Source: Kingdonia uniflora
Taxonomy: Eukaryota; Streptophyta; Magnoliopsida; Ranunculales; Circaeasteraceae
Length of the DNA stretch: 64,000 nucleotides
NCBI GenBank assembly: GCA_014058105.1
Contig: JACGCM010000310.1
Span: 248,001 to 312,000, forward strand
Direction: 5' to 3'
The notes under the pieces were generated by a model that saw only the letters and a list, made by a program, of their open reading frames with translations, searched no databases and was not told where the DNA came from. The stretch's first letter is position 1; each line of letters begins with the position of its first letter. The position numbers and the translations under genes are program-made. This document shows, one piece after another, positions 47,446 through 60,109 of the stretch.

Positions 47446-48441
47446 TGCAATAAATAATCTGTATGAACAAATAAGCACCTCTTAAGGAGATGATCGAGTC
47501 TAATGTATACACACTATTTCCTTAAGACAGATTCACCCCTGCCACAGTGCTTTGCAGGAATGTAAGCTCCTGTCTTCCAGGATACAACAATCAGTCACAG
47601 AGAGAAGAAAACACTTCTATCTCTCTGCCAAACGAACTTTGATTGCGTTTGTTTTCTCTCTTAAAAATGACTCAAGAAAAACTAATGAAAATAATTGAAA
47701 ACGAAGTTGGGTTATATAAAGCATAGGTGACTCTTTACCAAGGGTCTCACCTCAAGTCAGTGCCTCTTCACCAAGAGTCGCACCTTAAGGTGCGTCTGTT
47801 GAAGACACCCCAACTCACACCTTAAACCCAAAAAAACAACTAAGTGTTCCAAGGAATCCCCATGAGCCCATGGCCCAAGGCCCAATCATAGACTTATAAT
47901 AATAAGTGGGTTTCTAGGTCGAGCAAGCCCATGGGTAGCCCATGAACCCAAGCTAGTTTGCACACATAGGTTGCACATGCGCGTGCGACCCACCAACTCT
48001 CACACACATCACAATAAGTTAAGTGTTAAACTTACTTATATAGTAAAGTTGAGCTTCCCTCATATCCAATGTTTGACTAAACACTTAGTTCTACCATTCA
48101 AATCAAAAAGAAAACCAAAAGCTCTTTTGTATTTTCCAACAATCCACCACATTTGAATGGTAACAGACAAACTTTAAAAAAATATAGAGAAAATTAGGGA
48201 ATGGTCCTGCATCGAGAGAGGTGTCATGTGGAAGTAAACCTTCCCTAGTGAATTATAATCGGATTTACGCTAATTAGTGAACATATATCTTGAACTGACA
48301 GCTTTAGTGTAAACCAAGACAAGAGTCTTCACACAGTACTTTTCCAAACGCAATCGGCTCTCAGAGTTGTGTTTAATTCATCCCTGAACAAACCCCAGAT
48401 TCATGAGTGCTCTCAGAAAATTTTTCCCTATGAAATTTTCA
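47446..48441 (-). repeat. 3' LTR of the copia element
   Basis: About 996 bp; on + starts TGCAATAAATAATCTG. Homologous through TCTTAAGGAGATGATCGAGT, the GAGCCCATGGCC block and AGGGAATGGTCCTGCATCGA to the copy at 52641-53644, after which the two diverge. Confidence 0.85.
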
Positions 48442-48699
48442 TGGAAGCGGCCCCACCTCACACTCACATAGGTGATTGCCTATTAAGAGTACCCTGTCGC
48501 ACCCCACTTGTAAATACAAGGCATAGAAATCATTAAAAGTTCAGAGAACTTACCCTAAAAATTGATACAGGTTGCACTGTTCACATCATGGAATGAACAG
48601 GAGTTACGATCTCCTCAGTACTCATGTTGAGTAACTCACAACTAGTTGTCCTATTTTAACCTAGATCATGGAATCTCCAATCAATTAGGTTAGTTTTCC

Positions 48700-49390
48700 G
48701 CTAAGGTTAACTCGTAGTTAAAGGCTTTAAGCCCATTCCCCTCGATGTAGAAAATATTTGCATTTTTGCCAACCCATTTGTAAATGGATTCGCTAGGTTG
48801 TTACTTGACTTCACAAAGTCAATGGATATAACTCCACTTGCAAGTAATTTCTTTACAGTATTATGTCTGCGACGTATATGTCGTGACTTACCGTTATAGA
48901 CATTATTATTTACCCTTGCAATAATTGCTTGATTATCACAATGGATACATAAGGCATGTACTGGCTTTGGCCACATAGGAATATCCTCTAAAAACTATCG
49001 AAGCCACTCAGCTTCATCTCCCGCTAAATCTAGAGCAACAAACTCTGATTCCATAGTCGATCGAGCTATGCATATTTGTTTTGAGGATTTCCATGAGACA
49101 GCTCCACCACCAAGGGTAAATACGTATCCACATGGGGAGTATGACTCGGTAGAATCTGATATCCAATTTACATCACTGTATCCCACAATGACAGCTGGAT
49201 ATCATGTGTAGTGCAACCCATAGTCTATTGTATGCTTTAAATATTGTAAAACCCTTATTAATGCTTCTCTATGGCTTAGTCCAGGGTTTATAGTATACCG
49301 ACTCAGTTTGTTAACCTCATAAGCAATATCTGGTCTTGTACAGCTCATAATATACATTAGACTGCCTATTATGAGTGCATACTTTATTTG
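48700..49390 (-). pseudogene. RNase H of the copia element
   Basis: Frames 49186-48995 and 48976-48707: [40 protein letters not shown], then HCDNQAIIARVNNNVYNGKS, RHIRRRHNTVKKLL and VISIDFVKSSNNLANPFTNG. The copia RNase H normally has YxDADW and LADPFTK. Here D-V-N-W and ANPFTN show substitutions, including loss of one catalytic-type Asp. A stop lies between the two pieces. Confidence 0.85.
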
Positions 49391-50280
49391 AGAAATAGGT
49401 TCACCTGTTTAATTAATTGACGCATATTGTCGTATGGTGTCTGAACACCACGGTAGTCAAACTTATTAAACTTCTTAAGTACATTCTTTATATAATGTAA
49501 TTGAGACAACACAAGTCCCTGTGGTGTTCTGTTAATCTTTATGCCGAGAATAACATCTGCAACACCTAAGTTCTTCATATCAAAGTTCTTGGACAATATT
49601 TTCTTTGTTAACATAATGACATTGATGTTAGTCCCCAGGATGAGCATATCGTTAACATAAAGACACACAATTACATGCCCCCCATTAATACTTTTAATAT
49701 AGACACATCTATCACATTCATTGATTTTGAAGCCATCCTTCATAATGACCCCATCAATTTTGTCATACTATTGTAAAGGTGTCTGCTTCAATCCATAAAG
49801 AAATTTAACCAACCAGCACACTTTATTTCTTGGCCTCTGATAATGAACCCCTCAGGTTGGTTCATATATATTTTTTCATTTAATTCACCATTCAAGAATG
49901 TTGTTTTAACATCCATTTGATGTATTTCAAGCTTATGCATTGATGCAATAGCTAACAACATACGAATGTAAGTTATTCCTGTCACTGGAGAATATGTATC
50001 AAAATAGTCCAAACCTTCTTTTTACCTATAGCCTTTGGCAACAAGTCTGGCTTTGTACTTTTTAATTTAACCATCAGGTCTCAATTTTTGCTTGAAAATC
50101 AACTTGCAACCTATAGGTTTGTTACCAGGTGAAAGATCTACCAATTCCTAAGTATAGTTATGCATTATAGAGTCTATCTTATTCTGCACAGCCTCTTTCC
50201 AACTAGGAGCTTCAGGTGTAGCCATGGCTTCCTTGAAGGTTCAAGGCTCATTTTTTAATAGGAATGCTACAAAATCTTTG
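49391..50280 (-). pseudogene. Reverse transcriptase of the copia element, active-site Asp lost
   Basis: Frames 50012-49788 and 49743-49384: YSPVTGITYIRMLLAIAS, HQMDVKTTFLNGELNEKIYM, NQPEGFI and, in the active site, VCLYVNDMLILGTN. The copia signature is YVDDML; the first Asp is Asn here. YIKNVLKKFNKFDYRGVQTP follows. A frameshift separates the pieces near 49770. Confidence 0.88.
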
Positions 50281-51215
50281 CCAAAACACTTAGCAATTTT
50301 AAGTCGTTTCCCACATCTTGGTTCTACATTAAAATCAGAACTTGTAGGAATGGTATGCTGATCACCTCTAGAAGCAACATCAGTTGTTCTTTTAAGAGGA
50401 TTCACATTATCACTCTTTTTATATGGAAATATATTTTCAAAAAATATAGCATCTCGTGATTCAATGATGGTATTCTCATGTACATTATTTATTTCAGATT
50501 TGTATACAAGAAATCTATATGCACTACTATTATTAGCATTGCCAATAAAGATACAGTTAATAGTTTTAGGTCCTAACTTAGACCTTTTTGGCTATGGTAC
50601 TTGTACCTTTGCAAGACACCCCCACACTTTTAAGAACATATAGGAAGGCTCTCTGCCTTTCCAGAGTTCATAAGGAGTCTTATCAATCTTCTTATGAGGT
50701 AACTTATTGAGAATATAATTCGCAGAAAGTAACGTTTCCCCCTACAATTTTTGCAACAAACCAGAACTAATAAGCATAGCATTAAGCATATTTTTTAGCA
50801 TTCTATTTTTCCTCTCAGCAACTCCATTTTGTTGAGGAGTGTAAGGTATAGTAGTTTGGTGTATAATACCAAACTTAGCACAAAGTTCTCCAAATGGAAT
50901 AGAATCGTACTCCCCACCCCTATCAGTTCTAAGAACTTTTATCTTTTTGAAAATAAGAAACATTTTCAGTGTCTCATCTTTGCTTCTGAGCGAGTACACA
51001 TGACTGTATCATGTACAGTCATCTATGAAAGTAATAAAGTACTTCTTTCCACCTTGTGTTTGAATAAACTTCAAATCGCAGAGATCACTGTGAATCAAAT
51101 CTAGTGGTTCAGTTTTTTGTTGTTTAATAGAATGGAAAGGTTGCTTTGCAAATTTTACTTCAGCACATACTTCACATTTTTGTTTGCACCCAAGATTGAA
51201 TTTAGGCAGCAATCC
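50281..51215 (-). pseudogene. Integrase of the copia element, decayed
   Basis: 51212-51009 has the end of the zinc-binding region (KCEVCAEVKFAKQPF) and the first core motif LDLIHSDLCDLKFIQ. 50999-50742 has LRTDRGGEYDSIPFGELCAK and TPQQNGVAERKNRMLKNM, so the D, D, E residues are present in separated frames. The C-terminal half (50741-50281) is broken; motifs such as CIFIGNANNSSAYRF are legible near 50560-50500. Confidence 0.82.
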
Positions 51216-52596
51216 TAAATGGACTAATTAACGCAGTGAACCATAATTTACATGTCCTAATAGTTGACTCAAGCAAGTAAACAAAATTCTCATTCTTATT
51301 GATAATTGAAACAGGTTTACATAAGACTGCTAGTTTGAATAGTCCATCACACTCATAACCCTTTCCTATGAATACATCATTCTTAGTCATGATACATCTA
51401 TTTGACTCAAACACTAACTTAAAACCATTATTGATCAGCAGTGCTCCGGGAACAAGGTTCTTGCGGATATCGGGCACATGCAGCACTTCATTCAAAGTAA
51501 CTTCCTTTTCTGATGTGAATTTCAGAACTATTTTCCCTTTTCCTTCAACCTCTGACATTGAAACGTTGCCCATAAACACTTTCTCTTCATGTTCAGTCTT
51601 ATTGTAGGTAGTAAATAAACTCTTATCATAGCATATATGGCATGTGGCCCCTGTGTCCATAAACCATCCTCTAGAATCGCTTGCCAGGCTAATTTCGGTG
51701 ATTACTACACACAGGTTATCCATTTTAGCAATGTTTGCTTGAGTGCCTTTATCTTTTTCTGGTCCACTTTTATGCTTGCGACATTCCATTGACTTGTGCC
51801 CTGGTTTGCCACAAACATAACAACTCCCTGTAAACTTTTTAAAGTCTTTGCCCTTAATGCACAGAGAATTCTTCCCATTTTTCCCTTTCTTCCCATTTTT
51901 CTTATAGGGTTTAGGGCTTCCCTCGACCATATTAGCCTTGGCATAGTAAGAATGAACAACATCCTTCTTATCGTTGGATTTGTTATCTTCTTCGATTCTT
52001 AGCCATACGATCAGTTCCTCCAACTTCATTTCCTTCTTCTTATACTTCAGATAACTTTTGAAGTCCTTCCAGGATGAAGGTAACTTCTCAATTATCGCAG
52101 CAACTTACAACGATTTACTTAACTTCATACCTTCTGCATGAATATCATGCAGGATAATCTGTAATTCTTGTACTTGATTGATTACAATCTTGGAATCCAC
52201 CATTTTATAATCCAAGAATCTGCAGACTACAAATTTTTTCAGTCCGGCATCCTCTGTCTTATATTTATGGTCAATGGATTCCCACAGTTCCTTTGTAGAC
52301 TCCATTGGACTATACACATTGTACAATGTGTTGTCTAACCCATTCAAGATATAGTTTCGACACAGAAAGTCGGAATGAATCCACGCCTCCACTACTACTG
52401 CGGTTGTTGGGTCAGTTTCTTCCTCCTGTAACACTGGTTTGTCCTTCTTGAGGAATTTTGCCGAGTTAAGATTCGTGAGAAAGAATAACATCTTCTGTTG
52501 CCAATGCTTGAATCTAGTGCCATCAAACTTCTCGGGCTTTACCTTCAAAACTTGTGGGCTACTCTTTTCACCCTCCTTCTCTGCGAGATTCACCAT
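51202..52596 (-). pseudogene. gag: Gag and protease of the copia element
   Basis: ATG at 52596 (MVNLAEKEGEKSS) opens Gag: FDGTRFKHWQQKMLFFLTNL, LWESIDHKYKTEDAGLKKFV and so on. A stop at 52105 sits inside LSKSL-stop-VAAIIEKLPSSW, probably a former Gln. The frame then continues to 51202, with the zinc knuckle CYVCGKPGHKSMECRK intact, the protease motif WFMDTGATCHICYD, and the gag-pre-integrase region. Apart from that one stop, this 1.4-kb part is a single frame. Confidence 0.88.
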
Positions 52597-52640
52597 TATT
52601 ACAGTCTTTGATCACACAAAAAATATATTTATCTTAAAAT

Positions 52641-53644
52641 TATAATAAACAATTTATATGAACAAATAAATACCTCTTAAGGAGATGATCGAGTATAGTG
52701 TATACACACTATCTCCATAAGACAGATTCACCCCTTCCATAGTGTTTTACAGGAATGTAGGCCCCTGTCTTCCAGGATACAACAATCAGTTGTAGATAGA
52801 AGAAAGCAATTCTGTCTCTCAGCCAAACAAACCTTGATTGCATATGTTTTCTCTCTTGAAAATGACTCAAGAAAAACTCTGAAAAACTAATGAAAATAGT
52901 TGAAAATGAAGTTGGGTTATATAGAGCATAGGTGACACTTTACCAAGGGTCACACCTCAAGTCAGTGCCTCTTCACCAAGAGTCACACATTAAGGTGTGT
53001 CTGTTGAAGACACCCCAACTCATACCTCAAACCCAGAAAAGTGACTAAGTGTTCCATGGAATCCCCATGAGCCCATGGCCTCAAGGCCCAATCATAGACT
53101 TATAATAATAAGTGGGTTCCTATATCGAGCATTCCCATGGGTGGCCTATGCACCCAAGCTAGTTTGCACACATGGGTTGCATATGCGCGTGCGACCCACC
53201 AACTCTTATATACATCACAATAAGTTAAGTATTAAACTTACTTATATAGTAGAGTTGAGCTTCCCTCATATATAATGTGGGACTAAACACTTAGTTCTAC
53301 CATTCAAACCAAAAAAAAAACCAAAAGCTCATTTGTATTTTCCAACAATCCACCACATTTGAATGGTAACAGACAAACTCAAAAAAAGAAGAAGAGAAAA
53401 TCAGGGAATGGTCCTGCATCGAGAGAGATGTCTTGTGGACGTGAACATTCCCTAGTGAATAGCAATCTACACTGATTAGTAAACATATGTATTGAACTGT
53501 CAGCTTTAATGTAAACCAAGACCATAGTCTTTACACAGTACTTTTCCAAACTCAATCGGCTCTCACAGTTGTATTCAATTGGGCCCTGAATAAACCTCAG
53601 ATTCATGAGAGCTCTTAGAAAAAAATTTCCCTATGTAATTCTCA
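52641..53644 (-). repeat. 5' LTR of the copia element
   Basis: About 1004 bp, matching 47446-48441. A TA replaces the expected TG at 52641. Confidence 0.82.
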
Positions 53645-54041
53645 TAAAATCACTTAGTTCTACCATTCAAACCAAAAAGAAAACCAAAAGCTCCTTTTCA
53701 TTTTCCAACACTAAGAACATCCACATTTGTTTAATTAAATTTTTGTTACCAAAGTGAAACTAAACCTTGTTAATAGTCAAACAATCTTTCCAACATCATT
53801 CGAATCTTCAAAACATATAGCCAAACCCGACATGTCATACTTCCCTCTAGATTGTGAGATTTTGGAGAGTTGCCATGTCACTTATTTTCAAATTTGAAGT
53901 TTTTGGTAAGTGATATAGGTAGCCAAATTTGGCTAAGAAATTTGGCTTTTGTCATTTTGGCTTTCAATTGGCAAATCCGATGTAGGTCTTATTTTTTATT
54001 TTTGGCTTTCTATATATGACTTAAAATCAAAATGGCAACTT
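53645..54041. other. Copia LTR fragment duplication and AT-rich spacer
   Basis: 53649-53710 repeats a piece of the adjacent LTR (ACTTAGTTCTACCATTCAAA; compare 53285-53346), so the LTR edge is followed by a second partial LTR copy. The rest includes several GCCAAATTTGGC / TTTGGCTTT phrases (53912-53965) but no gene. Confidence 0.55.
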
Positions 54042-54216
54042 GAGTTCATTATATCCCTATTGGGGAAGAGTAAACTAAACCCTCGAAGCTTTAATGTTAA
54101 AGAGCTCGTCGAATTAGAGGTGGAGATGAGTTAATGGGAAATCATTTTTTATTTTAGAAGAAGAATGCAAATGAAGAAAATAAATAAACAAAATTTGCTA
54201 ATTGAGTAAATATTTC
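54042..54216 (+). repeat. Inverted repeat arm, left (partner inside the Mutator-like element)
   Basis: Its reverse complement matches 54591-54762 over about 170 bp (for example AGTAAACTAAACCCTCGAAG here). The left arm lies outside and the right arm inside the TIR element at 54451-55330, so it may be a fragment of a second, inverted copy of that element. Confidence 0.8.
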
Positions 54217-54450
54217 ATGCCTATAGTAACAAAACATATCTAATTCAATAAAAATCTTGAAGAGGATCCAAGCAACAACATTTGATAGAATAGAAATTTT
54301 GTTTGAATATACTTCAGATATAAGAGTATCGATTTTATTAATACTTCAACTTAGTGGCAGATCCACATAGAGCTCCGGGTGAGCAACCGCCTGCCCTGAG
54401 ATTTCAAAAAATAGGTAACAGCTAGTAAGATTTAGTAGTTTATTGTAAAA

Positions 54451-55330
54451 AGGATTTACTCTATGAGGCTCGAAGTTGGCTTTAAATTGCATTTATTGCC
54501 CTAAAGTTTGGAAAACTCTCTACAAACCCTAATTCGAAAGTTCACTTTCATACTGTACCTTAAACTTTTAAAATGACACAACTAGCCTTAAAATATTTAC
54601 TCAATTAGAAAATTTTGTTAATTTATTTTCTTCATTTGCATTCTTCTTCTAAAATAAAATTTGATTTCCCATTAACTCATCACCACCCATAATTCGACGA
54701 GCTCTTTGACTGTAAAGCTTCGAGGGTTTAGTTTACTCTTCCCTAATAGGGATATCATGAACTTTAAATTATTTCATCTATACCATAGTTGTGACAGTTT
54801 ATTTCATAGTTAGAAGGGACATGTCTCTAAAGTCCAATTAGGGTTCTTGTCGTTCTTTTTGAATCTTTAAAATTAATTTTCTTCTTCATCAAAAAAGTCA
54901 TTAGTAATTTGAATTTATTCCCCTAACAGCCCAATATTTTATGAGAAGTTGGATTTAGTTGTGTACTTAATGATTAAATAAAGATTATTCCAAGACAAAA
55001 GGTTTATAATGCTATATTAGTAACAAATCTCTAGATGAGTTTTGAATATCTTTATAGTGAGGTAGAGAAAAGGGAAATGATGCTAATGTTTTACTTGAAT
55101 TAGATAATGATGAGTTATGAGATCCAGCTAATATAAGAGGTAAAAAGTAAAAAATATAAAACATAAATTCATAAAATATTAAACCTTTTAAGGCTAATCG
55201 TGTCATTATTAAAAATTATGGCATTGTATGAAAGTAAACTTTGAAACTGGGGTCAATAAAGAGCTTTCAGAATTCTAGGGTAGTAAATATAATTTATGGT
55301 AAACTTCAAGCCTCGTACAGTAAATCTCTC
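54451..55330. mobile_element. Non-autonomous Mutator-like TIR element, 880 bp
   Basis: Long diverged TIRs of about 150 bp: 54451-54605 against the reverse complement of 55180-55330 (shared GGATTTACT..A.GAGGCT.GAAG and AAAGTTTACTTTCATAC-type blocks). An 11-bp direct repeat TTATTGTAAAA lies at 54440-54450 and 55331-55341. Long TIRs with a 9-11 bp duplication are typical of Mutator-like elements. No transposase seen. Confidence 0.85.
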
Positions 55331-55341
55331 TTATTGTAAAA

Positions 55342-55740
55342 GCCCATGTGAAGTTATACTTTTCCCCACCCTGGATTCAATAATAATAACAACACACTAT
55401 ACCCTTTGCCCACCCAAATTTTGGACATTTTTATAAAACAGCACTATTCCAACTACTTCAACCAAAAAAATCAAACACAACATTTAAAGCTCATGTGTCT
55501 CTCTTTCAAGTTTCAACAAAGTAGCACTCTCTATTTCTCTTAACATTTATACACTATCCAATCTTCACAAAAAGAAGATCAACTTTCGTCAAAAAACAAA
55601 TTTATTCTTATATCTTTGAGTATTTGTAGCTCTTTAGTTGTGCTTATCTTCAACTGTAGGAGCACAACTTCACCCCATCTATCCCCCTCCCCGAAAAAAA
55701 TTCCTCAGGGGCTTCCGCCCCCGAACCCCCAATTTTAACT
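55342..55740. other. Spacer, possibly the LTR or leader end of the Tat-lineage element
   Basis: Mostly AT-rich with a C-rich end (55670-55735). It precedes the gag upstream region on +, where a 5' LTR would be expected, but no LTR ends or primer site could be recognised. Confidence 0.35.
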
Positions 55741-56188
55741 TACTTGCCCACTGTAGACAAAATTCCTAGATCCTCCACTGCTTTACCAACCTTGATAAGA
55801 AGAAAAGGATAATAATCTTGGAGCTCAACTACTTGTAAGATCAACACAGTACGGTGATCGAACTTCATAAACAAATGGATTGTGACCAAGTCCAAAGGCT
55901 TGAAGATCAATGAATCCACGCCCAAGCCCTTCAAGAAGAGAGAAGCCTTAGACCAACAGATCCGGACACATCAAAAGAAATGGATAATTTGCGAAGAACT
56001 CAGGATCGGCTCACTGGCCGTCAAACATTACCTCCTCAGGCCCGAAGTGAACATCGTTCCAGGGTGACCCAGAGAGAAAATTAGCCAAGAGAAGAAAAAA
56101 AACAAACTTCTCGATTCAGATCCAGAAATACATACAGGGTTTCTCAAAATTTAAAACATACATCCTCAGCATCAACAACCTAAAGAAG
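55741..56188 (+). pseudogene. Upstream part of a Tat-lineage gag region (continues at 63403)
   Basis: A + frame reads STPKPFKKREALDQQIRTHQ and KKWIICEELRIGS, Lys/Glu/Gln-rich as in the N-terminal part of Tat Gag, with stops. It ends at the insertion point of the Athila-like element. The same host element resumes at 63403, after the target duplication. Confidence 0.5.
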
Positions 56189-57300
56189 TAAACGATAATA
56201 AACCGACGTGTTAAAAGACCTACAAGCGCACAGTGTACCGTTAAGTACAAGGGTAAGCGGGGTCGTATCCCAAGAGACTTGTGGTGCGAATTATACTTTG
56301 AGCTACTAGTTTTATCCAATTACAAGGAGTTTGTGTAGGTTTTGAAATAAAAAGAAGAACGAAACAAATTACAAGATTAATTGGTGTGGAAACTAAGGCA
56401 TCGATTCCACTCCACCTTTTTAAACCCTTAAATGACATAAATAATTAAAGTAAATTACGAGTTCCCGTATCGCATATCCTTGGTCGGGCATATGCAACAC
56501 ATCAAAAAATACAAGAGATTTAGTAATTGGGAACTACCCATAAACTAACTTACTCAACCATGGTCCGGTTGATAATTATAGATTATGTTTTCTTTTCCAT
56601 GTACCTAACCTATCTTGTTATGGTCCAACAAGATGGTTACATAGATTTATTATTCCTCATAATCCTAGCTATGGTTAAGCATAGGACGAAGGAATACAAA
56701 TATGCAAAATATCAGGATAAAGAGAAGGTAATTACTTTAACTAAGCTACACAATCTACACTAAGGCTACATTGGGTGGAGCTTCTTCTAGCCTTGGCAAA
56801 GATGATTAGCTACTCATTCCATTGGTAATTGCCATACTACTATTACTACGATAAAATTAAAAGATAAGAACAAGAAAAATAATAAGCTTTATTGCAATGA
56901 ACTTTGATTTACACTCTCCAAGATCCTCTCATGGGTGGGATTCCCCTCATATTTATAGAGTATTGGAAGGGTTTACAAAATATTACTATTAATATAAATC
57001 CCCAAAACAATTCCTAAAATCATGCATATATATTACAACTCATGAGAATTATATTTATATCTAATTCTATTCAATGGGCTTCCATGCATGGGCCTTTGGC
57101 TGACAGCTTCAAATAAGAATCATTGTTGGAGTGCATTACCATTGTTCCTCGTTAAAAACCGAAAAAATGTACGACTGTTTTATCATGTGACCAATTTCTG
57201 TAAATACAAACAAAAACACTATTAGTGTTACATTTATTTAATAAATGACTAGGTAGATATAAATTTAGGAGTTATACACATAAATATTACGTGTCTATCA
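56189..57300 (-). repeat. 3' LTR of the non-autonomous Athila-like element
   Basis: 1112 bp; on - starts TGATAGACACGTAATATTTA. About 95 bp longer than the 5' LTR because the 5' copy lost the segment corresponding to roughly 56745-56840. Confidence 0.9.
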
Positions 57301-58690
57301 AATACCCCCAAAGTTATATTTTTGCTAGTCTTCGAGCAAAAGTAAACAAAAAAAAAATTGCATGCCACACGGTTGTATTTAGCGTATGCAACAAGCCGTT
57401 AAACCCCCAGGTTTAGTTTGGTGGACGAGTGTTGTCTCGTGAGGGTTTGTAATGACTATACAACCAAAATTCAATAATGACATTTTAAACAATTTTTGAA
57501 TTCATATGACTCATTTCCTGTGAGCTTAACCTTACTTTGTTGTGACAAAAATATACCAATGAAAAAAAATTATTAAACTATTTATTCTCCCAAGTATATC
57601 AAAGAATATTTTAAGCTTATCCGAAACTGAAAGTACTACCTCAAGATTAAAAAGAGATTCAAGTATTTTTCTTAAGTTATATTTAAGTGTACAATGAAAA
57701 AAAAATTATCGCCTAATATGTTGTCTAGAATAATTTACTTAGTTTTTAGTAGTCTTGTTCTTACTAGAATAAATTCAACAGTCAGTTCGACAAGTGCCTT
57801 AGTCAATTCGTCTTCCTAGAATTTTACTCTCTTTTTTTATTTTCGTTTACAAGCCTTTTCTTTTTAGTACTTTGTTTCTTAGTGAAGTCTCCATAACAAG
57901 GAGTTTTCGATCAACAATCATTACTAGTTGGCGAAGGTTGCCAGGGTGTGGTGCCCCATCATGACCTAGACTCAGGATTCTCACAAGTAATATTTTATTA
58001 TGCTTCTTTTACATAGTTCATGGTAAAACTCAAGATTGGTGATAATTTTTTCTCTTTCAGTTCTTAATCATGCGAGTAGCCTTACAGCGTGAAAGTTTTT
58101 AGAGCATTTTTGGCTTCTTTTTTTTCTTAGGAATGATCTTATTCTTAGGCAGTTGTCTCCCTTATAGCAAACTATTCCTCACATAAATGCAAAATTTCTC
58201 TTATACTGAGCAAAAATCTATTGAAGGTATTAATTGCAAAGCTACAGTGAAGTGCACGTTACCAAAATATGCCAAGTTAACTTGAAATAGTTATTAATAA
58301 AAAGATAGTAAATCTATGTTTAGATATTCTAAAATATTCTAGTGTATACTTGGTACAATTTCAAATTTAAGGTTTTTCTATAATATTTATGTTAATGTAA
58401 AATTAGTTTAAGTGTTTGGAAATTCATCAAAAATATATCTTAAATTGTCAAAGTACCATTATTTCAATTTTTTTCAAAAAACATTTAAAGAAATGCTTTC
58501 CTACCCCCAAACTTAAATGAAGCATTGCTCTCAATGTTTGAGAGCATATAAAAAAATGGAGGAATAAAAACTGAAATTTTTCACCTGAATGTGTCATGGG
58601 TTGTCTCCCAAGAAGCGCTAAGTTTACTATCTTCAGCCAGACGAATATACCCCCAAACTTTAAATTTTCAATATGGCTGGAAGGGTACGA
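57301..58690 (-). other. 3' non-coding region and polypurine tract of the non-autonomous element
   Basis: Related to 5427-6810 of the pol-bearing copy. Polypurine tract TTTGGGGGTATT on - directly before the LTR. No coding frame supported. Confidence 0.8.
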
Positions 58691-58969
58691 TGTTGAAAAG
58701 GTGATATACTATCTTAGTTGTAAATTCTCTTTCAAAAACCAGATAGCACATGAATGGTGATCCTTAATATTAGCCCTTAATTGGGCAGATATATTCTGTA
58801 AAAACTAGAGAGAGTTTAAAACTAATTTTCTATGGAAAAGTTTTTTTCTAAAAACTTTGCCTTTCATTTGATGATTCTAAGTTGAAAATCTTAGGCAAAT
58901 CTAGAAAAACCATTTTCTCCAAGATAAAACAAATACATACCCAGGGAGCATATTTTCCTTTAGACTTTT

Positions 58970-60097
58970 CTATACAATCATATGATTACTACATGTTGCA
59001 GTAAATAAGAAGATTGGTATACAAGTATTCATCCCCGAAAATGTACTAGATTCAAAACTCGATTTTCCTAGAAAAATATTTTCTTTGAAAATTTTCAAAA
59101 CCTCCATGTTATCGTTGATATTCCAAATAATGTGATAGGCAGTTCTGACAAAGCAAGTCCGTGAGGCATCCCCAAAATTATAATTTTTCAAAAAGATGTT
59201 TTCTTTTAGTAGAAGAAAAACTATATAACATATTTGTGTATGTGAGGATCGGGGAACAATTGACTCTAACAGACATTTAAAATTTATGTGCCTAAAATCA
59301 CAACTTATCTCAAGGGACTCATCCTGACCATTGACGTGGATATTCATTGGCTCAGGGACATGGCCATGTTGAAACATATTTTCAGATGCTAATGATTGTA
59401 CCATTTCACGAATCTCAGGATCATTCGAGTCCTCAAAATAATTTAAACATTTATTAACAGAAATAGTACAAGAATTATCTCCGTACATGTCCACAAAATC
59501 ATTTATGGTTATGGTACCCCCATTAGGCTCGTGAAATGGAGATGTAGGCATAGGTATAGGTGTGGTTGGTGAATGAGTAACCAAAACATAATCAACGCCC
59601 AATAATAGTAGTATATCTTGTAAAGAAGGGTCGTCCACCTACTGGTTTTTAACATTGTATATTGTGTAAGGTGGATGCGACTCAAGGCAAGGCTGAGGTA
59701 ACTCATAAGGAGACTAAGATGGAAATGACAAGTTGATAACATCTGCAACAGGTTCGATAATTTATAATTTCTTGACTTTGGTATAAATATCATCATCTAC
59801 AAATTCCTTACAAATTATCGTATAATGAGATGGTGATTCTATATATTTATATTTTATCTCGTCGTCATCATCTTCAGAGAAATCATTAGATGAGAGGGAA
59901 AAATATTCAGTCTCGGTCATAGTTTCCTCGAAATAATTTATTGGGTTAACAAATAAAATGATGGATGGTGACATCGATGGCTGAATTTGGAGGGCTTCTT
60001 CAAGATCTTCTTGTGACATAGGATCGTCGACCTTAAAATATTCATCTTCTAAATCTGTCTCACAATATGGTATCCATTCACCCCACGGAGAAAACAT
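58970..60097 (-). pseudogene. Unrecognised acidic reading frame in place of pol
   Basis: Three overlapping - frames (60097-59762, 59796-59509, 59638-58970) together cover about 375 codons. The first starts MFSPWGEWIPYCETDLEDEY and is rich in Asp/Glu (SNDFSEDDDDEIKYKYI). The last reads SLQDILLLLGVDYVL, then ITINDFVDMYGDNSCTISVN and CLNYFEDSNDPEIREMV, with later repeated phrases KENIFLKNYNF / KENIFLGKSSF. No zinc finger, protease or RT motif is visible. One frameshift (about 59760) and one stop (59639-59641) break it. It follows the gag remnant. I do not recognise the family; a gag-derived extension or an element-specific accessory protein are both possible. Confidence 0.45.
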
Positions 60098-60109
60098 TCC
60101 TTAATTTCG

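Larger units (their letters stand above)
47446..53644 (-). mobile_element. Ty1/copia element, about 6.2 kb
   Basis: LTRs at 47446-48441 and 52641-53644 flank gag, protease, integrase, RT and RNase H in copia order on -. The polyprotein resembles plant Tnt1/Tork-type copia. Flanking 5-mers (CTAAA / TAAAA) do not make a convincing target duplication, and no initiator-tRNA primer site follows the 5' LTR, so the exact ends are approximate. Confidence 0.85.

Noticed and set aside
47440..53650. 5-bp target duplication for the copia element
   Set aside because: The flanks CTAAA and TAAAA agree at only three positions, and the right LTR edge is disturbed.
53949..54134. Possible small gene (61 codons, MSFWLSIGKSDVG)
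   Set aside because: It crosses the inverted-repeat arm at 54042-54216 and has no features beyond an open frame.
54351..54420. hAT-like end AGTGGCAGATCCACATAGAG
   Set aside because: It resembles ends of plant hAT-type elements, but no inverted partner or duplication could be found on the right side.
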